Shown piece by piece: positions 45,236 to 52,635 of a DNA stretch of 64,000 nt. The translations under genes were made by a program, and so were the position numbers. The first letter of the stretch is position 1; each line of letters opens with the position of its first letter. Under the pieces are notes generated by a model that searched no databases, was not told the origin of the DNA, and saw only the letters and a program-made list of their open reading frames with translations. Location: contig CAYXMM010000001.1 of NCBI GenBank assembly GCA_964465945.1, forward strand, positions 1 to 64,000. The letters run 5' to 3'. This stretch comes from JAJRPT01 sp964465945. GTDB lineage: Bacteria; Bacteroidota; Ignavibacteria; Kapaibacteriales; UBA2268.

Positions 45236-45249
45236 TTTTTTTTTTTTTT
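45236..45249 (+). repeat. Homopolymeric T14 tract upstream of an outer-membrane protein gene
   Basis: Fourteen consecutive T lie 31 bases before the ATG at 45281. Such tracts can change length by slippage and alter promoter spacing. Confidence 0.6.
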
Positions 45250-45280
45250 AGTGTTGCATTAGAGATTTTTACAAAAAAAA

Positions 45281-46150
45281 ATGTTCTTTAAAAAAATTGT
45301 TTTGTTTAGTAAATTTATTTTTCTTATAATTGTAACATTCTTTTTTTCTGAAAATTTATTTTGTCAGAGTATTTACGATTTTTATATTTCGCAATCTGCC
45401 ATTAGAAATCAAAGGGAAGAGAAAGTTCTGGTTGAAATAGGGGTTAGACTAAATATAAATGAGCAATATCGATATAAGAAATTTGATTTTTTGCTCCAAC
45501 ATTTAGTTGATGTTGCCTATATCTACCAAAAGATAAATGAAAATAATGAGACTGTTATTCCAAGTCAAGTGGAATTAAAGGGTGATTTTATGGGTAAATA
45601 CAAATTAGGTTTTTTAGTTGACCCATTTATTGCCAGTGCTTATGATACGCAACTCATTCCAAGCTTTACGAGTATAGGAAACAATTTGAAGATGACGGGG
45701 AAATTTAGAGACCCTGTTACTACTAATCAAAGTTTCGGTATTGCTTATATGGCAAAAGAAAGGCAAGATTATTTAATTGCAAGAGTTGGGCTAAGCGCAA
45801 GACAAATTCGAGCTGATAAGTTTACTCAATTAACTGATAATTATTCTACTCGGAATATAATTGAGAACTATAAAGAAGACTATGGGGTTCAATTTAAATT
45901 AGATGTCAATCTGAATTTTGATTCGACTTCAATTTTTCGCTCAAATTTAGAATTGTATTCCACTATAGCTAAGAAAACAGAATATACATTCAAGCTAAGC
46001 AATGAATTTAGGACAAATCTAATCAGTAATGTGTTTGCTATAATTATGAGGTTAGATTTCGCTTATGATGAGAGGCAAACGAAAAAACTTCAGTATAATC
46101 AAGTTTTTCGTATTGGGTTGAACTATAAGTTCAATATATTTAAGCCCTAA
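45281..46150 (+). CDS. Probable outer-membrane beta-barrel protein
   Basis: This 289-aa protein has a signal peptide (FSKFIFLIIVTFFFSENLFCQS). About ten amphipathic strands follow and it ends in FRIGLNYKFNIFKP. The YDFYISQSAIRNQREEK and VDVAYIYQKINENNETVIPSQVELKGDF regions resemble the DUF3078-like barrels of Bacteroidota. Function unknown. A T14 tract lies in its upstream region. Confidence 0.68.
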   Translation: MFFKKIVLFSKFIFLIIVTFFFSENLFCQSIYDFYISQSAIRNQREEKVLVEIGVRLNINEQYRYKKFDFLLQHLVDVAYIYQKINENNETVIPSQVELKGDFMGKYKLGFLVDPFIASAYDTQLIPSFTSIGNNLKMTGKFRDPVTTNQSFGIAYMAKERQDYLIARVGLSARQIRADKFTQLTDNYSTRNIIENYKEDYGVQFKLDVNLNFDSTSIFRSNLELYSTIAKKTEYTFKLSNEFRTNLISNVFAIIMRLDFAYDERQTKKLQYNQVFRIGLNYKFNIFKP

Positions 46151-46201
46151 ACTCGGAAATAAAGGCATTAAAAGAAAGTGTTATTCTGTTTTGAAAGGTA
46201 G

Positions 46202-46256
46202 TCCCGCCTGCAATGATGAACTAAATAATTACTGCTTTTGCGGGAATGCTTTTTTT
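46202..46256 (+). terminator. Possible hairpin/terminator after the barrel gene
   Basis: TCCCGC pairs with GCGGGA across ~34 bases and a T run follows at 46250. The large loop makes this a weak call; it may be a repeat remnant. Confidence 0.35.
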
Positions 46257-46292
46257 CATTATTTTTAAATTAATTAATTGGAGAAATCTAAG

Positions 46293-46784
46293 ATGAAAAA
46301 GATGGTTTTGTTTATTACTCTATTTGTATTTTCGTTGGCTGAAAGCTACTCTGTATCAATAAACTTTGGAGGAGGAGGAGGAAGTACATGTACAGCAAAT
46401 AGTACATTGGGTGCAAGTTGTTCATGTAATCAAGCAAGTTGCCCTCCTGGTACCGCGTGTCAATGCTCTGGTGGCTTGTTTACAGCCGATTGTGGTTGTG
46501 TTTCTACAGGAGGTGGTGCTGGGTTTACAAAGCCAAGTTTAGGCTCACAAGTTTTGCAAGATGCTGATGCCTTAAAAAACTATTGTATTAGTTATGGTAC
46601 TTCTAATATGACTTCATTATCTAACTTAATTGGTGATGTAATAAACACATATAATAATGGTTCGAATAGTGATTATTCTTATGCAGAGAACACATATAAA
46701 GATTTTTTTCTAGGTACTTTAACAAGTTCAGAAAAAAATGATATTAATGCTTGGGTACAAAGTCATGGTTACCCTGGTTTCTGA
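46293..46784 (+). CDS. Secreted cysteine-rich protein
   Basis: This 163-aa protein has a signal peptide (MKKMVLFITLFVFSLAESYS) and a Gly run, then eight Cys within about 45 residues (STCTANS, SCSCNQASCPPGTACQCSGG, DCGCVS), probably a disulfide-knotted module. A ~90-residue polar C-terminal part follows with one more Cys. No family is recognised. ATG at 46293 is chosen because GGAGA ends 8 bases earlier; a frame-open TTG at 46278 overlaps that site. It heads a gene string with two thioredoxin-fold proteins and is followed by a hairpin, which suggests high expression of this product relative to them. Confidence 0.72.
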   Translation: MKKMVLFITLFVFSLAESYSVSINFGGGGGSTCTANSTLGASCSCNQASCPPGTACQCSGGLFTADCGCVSTGGGAGFTKPSLGSQVLQDADALKNYCISYGTSNMTSLSNLIGDVINTYNNGSNSDYSYAENTYKDFFLGTLTSSEKNDINAWVQSHGYPGF

Positions 46785-46790
46785 AAATAG

Positions 46791-46822
46791 AGGTTGGGTT
46801 TTCAAACCCAACCTATTTTATT
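46791..46822 (+). terminator. Hairpin between the Cys-rich gene and the TlpA-like gene (likely attenuator)
   Basis: AGGTTGGGTTT pairs perfectly with AAACCCAACCT over a 2-base loop. The tail ATTTTATTATTT is only moderately T-rich. Partial readthrough would still express the downstream genes. Confidence 0.7.
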
Positions 46823-46841
46823 ATTTAAAAGGAGAGATTTT

Positions 46842-47831
46842 ATGAAATATTTACTAAGTATCATATTGCTATTTTCTATTAATTGCTTATGTTCAAAAAA
46901 TATAAATTTGAGTATAAAACTTGAAAATTTCAAACCAACAAAATCAATATTAATTGATGCTTCAAACCCATTAAAGGTTGACACAGTATTAGTAATTACT
47001 AATAGCGATTTAATTGATACTAAATTTGAAATTAAAACTCCGAATTTACTGGAGTTAAAATTTTATTATGATGAAAATTATACATCCTTTCAAAGTGTTT
47101 ATTTTGAATTAGATTCGAGTAATAATAACTTCAGTTTAATGAAAGATGAAAAAACAAAGGCTTTGCAAATTGATAAAGTTAGCCCAAGTAATTATGTTTC
47201 AAGTATAAAAGAATTTTATAAAGAATCGTTAAACTCTATGATTAAATTTGGACAAAATCCTGATAAATTGAAAGAGAATATGTATAATATTACATTAGAT
47301 TTTATAAAAAATCATCCTGACAAATCATTTGGTTATTTTGCGCTTTTTAATGGGTTTGAATTATTTAAAAATTTTAACAACAGTAATAAAGAATTATTAG
47401 CTAAGTATAACTCAGTTAATGATGATAATTTACATTACAGAAGATTAGTAGAAAAAGTAAATGAATTTAACATTCAAAGTAGTAAAGAAATTCCAAATTA
47501 TTATTTAAATAACATTTCTGGAGAAAAAATATTAATCAATGAAAAATTTGAAATTAAGAAAAAAGTAATTTTTTGGGCAAGTTGGTGTAGTCCATGTTTA
47601 AGAGAATTAAATGCTTTAGTGGCAAATAATCCAAATTATGATGATTATATATTAATTTCTATAGATGCAAATAAACAAAAATGGTTAGATGCAATTAAAA
47701 AACATAAATTAGATAAATTTGAAAACTACATAGATCAAGCTGATTACAAAGATTCATTTAGAAGTTATTTTTCAGTAATAAGCGTCCCATTTCATTTAAT
47801 TATAAAGAATAATAAGATTTTTGCTGAATAA
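46842..47831 (+). CDS. Exported TlpA-like thioredoxin-family protein
   Basis: This 329-aa protein has a signal peptide (MKYLLSIILLFSINCLC), an N-terminal ~200-residue beta/alpha region like those preceding TlpA domains in Bacteroidota (SIKLENFKPTKSILIDASNP), and a C-terminal thioredoxin fold. The active site is WASWCSPC (C249, C252) and the cis-Pro is in ISVPFHLII. It should reduce or isomerise disulfides in the periplasm. The chain ends soon after the cis-Pro strand, so the last helix of the fold is short or missing. ATG at 46842 follows AAAGGAGAG. The Cys-rich gene just upstream is a candidate substrate. Confidence 0.8.
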   Translation: MKYLLSIILLFSINCLCSKNINLSIKLENFKPTKSILIDASNPLKVDTVLVITNSDLIDTKFEIKTPNLLELKFYYDENYTSFQSVYFELDSSNNNFSLMKDEKTKALQIDKVSPSNYVSSIKEFYKESLNSMIKFGQNPDKLKENMYNITLDFIKNHPDKSFGYFALFNGFELFKNFNNSNKELLAKYNSVNDDNLHYRRLVEKVNEFNIQSSKEIPNYYLNNISGEKILINEKFEIKKKVIFWASWCSPCLRELNALVANNPNYDDYILISIDANKQKWLDAIKKHKLDKFENYIDQADYKDSFRSYFSVISVPFHLIIKNNKIFAE

Positions 47832-47845
47832 AATTTAGTTAGAAA

Positions 47846-49306
47846 GTGAATATAAAATGTGGGAAAATGCTTGTGAAAATTAACATACACATAAGAATTG
47901 GGGTATATACCCCAATTCTTTTACTTTTTTTTCTTAACACTTTAAATCTTTTTTCTTTAGAAGATAAATATGAAGCAAAGATATTTGTAACCGATGACTA
48001 TTGCTTGACTTGCAATTCTTTGATGTTAGAGTTTTTTCAAAGAGATTTAAAATTTAATAAAATTAGTTTCGAGTGGGTTATAACAAATTCTAATGTACAA
48101 AGATATGAATATTTAAAGAGTAATAATAAATTTAATACTTTAGAAAAATTGAAATTAGATACTTTAAACAAAATATCAAAAGATTATGCAATAACTAATT
48201 TCCCTTATATAATTTTATTGAAGAATGGCAATATATTATATCAAACAGATAGCTTTGTTTTTAATTCTTTAAAAGAAATTATTGACTATGATAAAAATAC
48301 TGAAGTTATTAATTTGGATTCAACTTTGTTAGATGTTAAAGATTTAATTATAATGAATAATACTAAATACTTTTATGACGAAGTTAAACAATCAATTATA
48401 AAAAATGAAAATGGAATAAACACCAAAATTGATATAAATAGTTTTGTTAAAAATAATTTAAAATTAAAAGTTGATGGTGATATCTCAATCGAAAAATTAT
48501 TTATTGTTGAAAATAAACCAGTTGCTTTAATAAAATTTAATATATCAAGTAAAAATTTTGATCTTCCATATTTTGAGTACTTAATTGATTTAGATACATT
48601 AAAATTAGAAGAATATAAATATGATAGTAGTTCATATATTGAAACTGATAATTTGAATTTAATTTGTAGTAGTTTAATTTTTCCGTGTTTTCATAAAGAC
48701 TATTATGAAGATATAAATAAAGACTCTGTTGAAAATTTACCTTTGCTTGCAAGCATTTCTAAAGATAAGAATGCTAATTACTTTAGTACCCTAGGCGAAG
48801 TTCAAAAGATAATTAATAATAAATTTATTTATTTATACATACTAAACTCCTTTTCAATAAATAATTATCTTCTACTTTTTGAACCTTTCCATGGTTTATC
48901 AATTTACTCAAAATTTGATTGTGATAAAAATACATTTAATGAATTTAAAAAATTTAATTTTGATAATAGTGAAATTCAAAATATTTTTAATGGTATGAAA
49001 GTAAATGATCCATATAATCTCCAAGAAGATAATAACTCTGAATACTATTTTGAAGGTATAAAAGGAGTTAGAAAAAGTAATTTTGCGCTAGTTTTCAGAA
49101 GTAAAACAAAAAATAAATTTGGATTTATTGAATACATACTTTTTGAATATACAAACAATTTACACTTTTCACGTAAAAAAACATATTTAATTCAATATAA
49201 TGACACTATTTTAAATACATTTTTAATTTCAAATTCTGATAACAAAGTTATTATTGGGATTAAAAGGCAAGATTCAAAATTTATAATATATGAACCCAAA
49301 TTGTAA
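47846..49306 (+). CDS. Exported protein with thioredoxin-like CxxC domain and beta-rich C-terminal region
   Basis: In this 486-aa protein, residues ~22-37 form a signal-peptide core (PILLLFFLNTLNLFS). Residues ~42-140 look like a thioredoxin fold with DDYCLTCNSL (C53, C56) and a cis-Pro candidate in TNFPYIILLKNG (P120). Residues ~170-486 are repeated beta-strand segments, probably a propeller. The start is uncertain: GTG 47846, ATG 47867 and GTG 47873 are all in frame, and ATG 47867 gives the most usual signal peptide. A perfect palindrome lies inside the signal-peptide codons. It overlaps the next gene by 17 bases. Confidence 0.65.
   Translation: MNIKCGKMLVKINIHIRIGVYTPILLLFFLNTLNLFSLEDKYEAKIFVTDDYCLTCNSLMLEFFQRDLKFNKISFEWVITNSNVQRYEYLKSNNKFNTLEKLKLDTLNKISKDYAITNFPYIILLKNGNILYQTDSFVFNSLKEIIDYDKNTEVINLDSTLLDVKDLIIMNNTKYFYDEVKQSIIKNENGINTKIDINSFVKNNLKLKVDGDISIEKLFIVENKPVALIKFNISSKNFDLPYFEYLIDLDTLKLEEYKYDSSSYIETDNLNLICSSLIFPCFHKDYYEDINKDSVENLPLLASISKDKNANYFSTLGEVQKIINNKFIYLYILNSFSINNYLLLFEPFHGLSIYSKFDCDKNTFNEFKKFNFDNSEIQNIFNGMKVNDPYNLQEDNNSEYYFEGIKGVRKSNFALVFRSKTKNKFGFIEYILFEYTNNLHFSRKKTYLIQYNDTILNTFLISNSDNKVIIGIKRQDSKFIIYEPKL
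47893..47932 (+). promoter_or_regulatory. Perfect 28-bp palindrome plus T-rich tail inside the signal-peptide codons
   Basis: AAGAATTGGGG, TATATA, CCCCAATTCTT reads identically on both strands (47893-47920) and is followed by TTACTTTTTTTT. It has the form of an intrinsic terminator or a dimeric protein-binding site. Confidence 0.6.
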
Positions 49307-50378
49307 TATTTTTATTATACTATTTTATTTTTTCTTTTTTTATACAAATCTTAATTCTAAGATATTTGAATTTGATTTATATAGTTCGAATGAAATAATA
49401 GATGCAAGTCATATTATTTTAGATTCAAATGAATTATTAATTTTGGATAATATTCAAAATAAAATATTTTCTATTAATATTAACAATAATATTACAAAAC
49501 AATTAGATGTAGAAAAACGAATAAAAAATTATTTTAATAAGAATAGTATAAGTCAAAGTAGAATTTACTCTTTAAAAATAATTAATAATGTTCCATATTG
49601 CGCTTATATTTTTAATTATACTGAAAATGATATACTTACTTATAATTTTCTATTAGTAAACTTAGAAAACTTTGAAATCAAAATAATATCAAATAATAAA
49701 AATTATATTGTTTATGGTAAAGAGTTTGATTACTTATGCGATTCTACTTATATATTTCAAACATATACAAGTAATTATCACCATAGTAAACATAGTGCTT
49801 TAAAGGATTCTGTAAGTTTTATTTCATTATTTTCAGATAATAATTTACATAAAATTTATTCAATTGGAGATTTAGAGAAGTATTCTACAATTAATTTAGC
49901 ATACGCTTTTGACTTAAGTATAAATACTTTTAAGAATAATTTTATTTTAATGATGAAGGACTTAGATTTATTAACAATCACGAAATATAATTGTGTAGAC
50001 AATTCTTATGAAATGAAAAATTTAGAACGTAATGAGTTTTTAAATCAATACTTCATTAAAAATAAAGTGAATGAACCATTTAAAGCTTATGACAAATATA
50101 TATTTACAAACAAAGAAAAACTTAAGTTTTTGAATATATTCGTAGAACTTAATGACTTCTTTTTATTATTTTATACTAATAATGGAAATAAGTATTATTT
50201 TAATAAAGTTCAATATAATTCAGAAAATATTATTGAAAATCAAAGCGAATTTGAATTAATTTCGAAGTTAGAAAACCCTTTCAGAATAATTAAAATTGAA
50301 AATAATCTTAATGACAATTTAATTGGTATATTAGACCAAAATTATAAATTAGAAATACATAGTGATAAAATAAAATAA
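49290..50378 (+). CDS. Exported probable beta-propeller protein
   Basis: This 362-aa protein has a hydrophobic N-terminus (CNIFIILFYFFFFYTNLNS) as signal peptide, then repeated short strands of the type IIDASHIILDSNELLILDNIQNKIFSINI, which resemble 6-bladed propeller blades of Bacteroidota. It is extremely Asn/Ile/Lys/Tyr rich and poor in Cys. ATG lies inside the preceding gene, so translation is coupled. Role in the gene string unknown; propellers often bind partner proteins or peptides. Confidence 0.62.
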   Translation: MNPNCNIFIILFYFFFFYTNLNSKIFEFDLYSSNEIIDASHIILDSNELLILDNIQNKIFSININNNITKQLDVEKRIKNYFNKNSISQSRIYSLKIINNVPYCAYIFNYTENDILTYNFLLVNLENFEIKIISNNKNYIVYGKEFDYLCDSTYIFQTYTSNYHHSKHSALKDSVSFISLFSDNNLHKIYSIGDLEKYSTINLAYAFDLSINTFKNNFILMMKDLDLLTITKYNCVDNSYEMKNLERNEFLNQYFIKNKVNEPFKAYDKYIFTNKEKLKFLNIFVELNDFFLLFYTNNGNKYYFNKVQYNSENIIENQSEFELISKLENPFRIIKIENNLNDNLIGILDQNYKLEIHSDKIK

Positions 50379-50400
50379 TTAAGAATATAATAGATGTTAC

Positions 50401-50586
50401 TTGATTCAAAAACAATTTGTAATTAATATCTACCGTTCTCAAGATTTTAAATTTGTAAAAACAATATATCTTAATGCTGATAACGAAATAGAATTGGTTA
50501 ATTTATTAGATATTAATAAAAATAGCATAAATATTTTATCTAAACATAAAAAATATAGATGGAAAATTTCGAGAATTAAAATATAA
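50401..50586 (+). CDS. Small ORF, possible propeller C-terminal remnant
   Basis: These 61 residues (FVINIYRSQDFKFVKTIYL, then SINILSKHKKYRWKISRIKI) look like a propeller-strand end. The only start is TTG, with no clear ribosome site. The frame is open a few codons further upstream to 50383. It may be a broken-off C-terminus of a propeller paralogue or spurious. Confidence 0.35.
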   Translation: MIQKQFVINIYRSQDFKFVKTIYLNADNEIELVNLLDINKNSINILSKHKKYRWKISRIKI

Positions 50587-50591
50587 TTTAA

Positions 50592-52025
50592 TCACTTCTT
50601 TATCTTCTTAAATAAATTTAAAATGTTTTTTAGGTCAATAGTGTTTATTGTTTTTGTGGTGATTAATAATATAATAAATGCTGGGACTGAGAGCAAATCT
50701 ACGTAAAAGCCCATATCTATAAACTTCAAGACGAAATAAATTGATAATGTAATTACTATTAAATTAATTATTTTACTCCAATTATACTCTAACGGATAAT
50801 ATTTTTTTGATTTATAATATAGCATAACTGCTGAAATAAAATAAGCAATAGTTGTCAGCCAAGCCGATGCCATATATGAATATTTCGGAATTAAAATAAT
50901 ATTTCCAACAACGTTGAAAACCATCGCTATTCCTACCGCAAGTGGTAATTCTTTCGTGTTTTTTGTGATATTAATGCCAAGTGCGAAGTAATTAAATAAA
51001 CCAAGAAAAAAGTACCCACCCAAGATTAACGGGATAATGTCAAGCCCTTCCCAGTAAATTGGGTTAATAAATTTACCACCATAAAAAGGGAGTTGAACTA
51101 TATAAGGCATAAATAATGATATAACTAAAAAGATTATGCAACTCAAAAGAACAAAATAAGTTAGCACACGTGAGAAAAATTCTTTTGCATCGCTATCCTT
51201 AAACATATTCATATAGAGTGGCTTGAATGCGTAATCAAAAGTTGTAACGAACATCATCATCGGCAGAGCAAGTTTGTAGTTTGTCGAATAAACGGCTAAT
51301 GTTTCAGGATTTCGCATAATTGGGAGAATGAAATGGTCGCCTGTTTTGAGTAGCAAAGTTGATAAAGCAGCCGGTACAGTCGGTAGTCCAAATTTTAGGA
51401 GTTGCTTTAGCAAAAGCCAGTCGATAGCGGGAACGAAGTATCTTTTTATAATATGCACAATAAACAGAATACCTAATCCGCTTGCTATAACTTGTGCTAA
51501 AAACACTGCTTCGCCAGTCATTTTCTGTCCTACAATTAAGAAAATATTAAGTGCGACTGCAATCAGAACCATTAGAAGTTTTAATGTGGCAAATTGTTTT
51601 GTTTTACGTTCCATACGTAGCAGAGCAAATGGAATAAGTGTAACAACATCAAAAAACAAGACTATAGCTGAATATTGTAGCATTATGACGAAGTTTGCTG
51701 AGCCATCGTGAAAACTCGGAGCAGTGAAATACATAATTGATGAAATTACAGCACCTATGCTTATTACAAATAGAAAGATTGTGCTGAATACTTTCTTGGA
51801 ATCATTATCTCGATAAAATCGGAAGAAAGCGTTTTCCATTCCGAAAGAGTATAACACGTTAAAAAATGAAAGGATTGTATATACATAATACACGTTCCCC
51901 AAATCTTCTTGTAGTAAAACATTTGTGTAGAATGGGGTGAGAAAAAATGTAAGAAATCGTTGCAATATAGTGAAAGCACCATAAATTGCCGTATCAGCGA
52001 GGAGTATTTTAAGTTTGCTTGACAA
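50592..52025 (-). CDS. Polysaccharide/lipid-linked oligosaccharide flippase (MATE/Wzx-like)
   Basis: This 477-aa integral membrane protein has 12-14 hydrophobic segments and the typical start ILLADTAIYGAFTILQRFLTFFLTPFYTNVL. LLRMERKTKQFATLKLL and LKFGLPTVPAALSTLLL follow, a pattern seen in oligosaccharide flippases. It should move lipid-linked glycans across the inner membrane. It is last in a minus-strand string, one base after the 202-aa gene, with YfhO upstream. It may serve the same envelope glycan route as the family 4 glycosyltransferase at 40.5 kb (inference). Confidence 0.85.
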   Translation of the reverse strand: MSSKLKILLADTAIYGAFTILQRFLTFFLTPFYTNVLLQEDLGNVYYVYTILSFFNVLYSFGMENAFFRFYRDNDSKKVFSTIFLFVISIGAVISSIMYFTAPSFHDGSANFVIMLQYSAIVLFFDVVTLIPFALLRMERKTKQFATLKLLMVLIAVALNIFLIVGQKMTGEAVFLAQVIASGLGILFIVHIIKRYFVPAIDWLLLKQLLKFGLPTVPAALSTLLLKTGDHFILPIMRNPETLAVYSTNYKLALPMMMFVTTFDYAFKPLYMNMFKDSDAKEFFSRVLTYFVLLSCIIFLVISLFMPYIVQLPFYGGKFINPIYWEGLDIIPLILGGYFFLGLFNYFALGINITKNTKELPLAVGIAMVFNVVGNIILIPKYSYMASAWLTTIAYFISAVMLYYKSKKYYPLEYNWSKIINLIVITLSIYFVLKFIDMGFYVDLLSVPAFIILLITTKTINTIDLKNILNLFKKIKK

Positions 52026-52026
52026 A

Positions 52027-52635
52027 TTAGAATTTAATATATAGTGCTAAATGTTCTGCTTCTTTAAGATGGACGAGAGCATTATCTTTCACCAGTGAAT
52101 GAACTGCCTCTTTACATTGGTTTAAACTAAGTTTAAATTTATAAGCAAAGTGCCAAATATCAATTGGAGCAAGGGATATTTCAAGCGAAAGTAATTCTGT
52201 TGTAGTCATACGTTCCCTATTCTTTAGCTTTTCTTTTGATACGTCCATAAATACTTTAGATTCTTCATCGACCATGTGGTCGCTTGTAAAAAAATAATTA
52301 TCAATAGTCCTCAAATCGCAAATTGGGAAACCTCTATCTTTATTTTCAACTAATATAGGTAAGAAATTAGTTGAAATAAAATATGGCTCCTCGCTTATAT
52401 CATCGGACTTCCATAAGTCATTCCAAACTAATACATCAATCTCTTTAAGCCAATCGTGAAATTGAATTTCGTGAAGAGGCAACTTAAATAAAAATCTTTT
52501 ATTTGTGATTTTATGGATATAATGAGCATCTTCGACTGATAACTTATGGTAGTCGTCTTCTTCGAAATGTAATAAATTCTCAGATTTAGTAGAGTTTTTA
52601 ATTAATTTATCTAAATCTTTAGTTTTAAAAGCCAT
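52027..52635 (-). CDS. Hypothetical soluble protein of the YfhO-flippase operon
   Basis: This 202-aa protein has no signal or membrane segments. The C-terminal ~60 residues (MTTTELLSLEISLAPIDIWHFAYKFKLSLNQCKEAVHSL) are helical and could be a winged-helix-like module. The middle is beta-rich with many aromatics (FHDWLKEIDVLVWNDLW). I recognise no family. It overlaps the YfhO stop by one base (TAATG type) and runs straight into the flippase, so it is firmly within the operon. Confidence 0.6.
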   Translation of the reverse strand: MAFKTKDLDKLIKNSTKSENLLHFEEDDYHKLSVEDAHYIHKITNKRFLFKLPLHEIQFHDWLKEIDVLVWNDLWKSDDISEEPYFISTNFLPILVENKDRGFPICDLRTIDNYFFTSDHMVDEESKVFMDVSKEKLKNRERMTTTELLSLEISLAPIDIWHFAYKFKLSLNQCKEAVHSLVKDNALVHLKEAEHLALYIKF

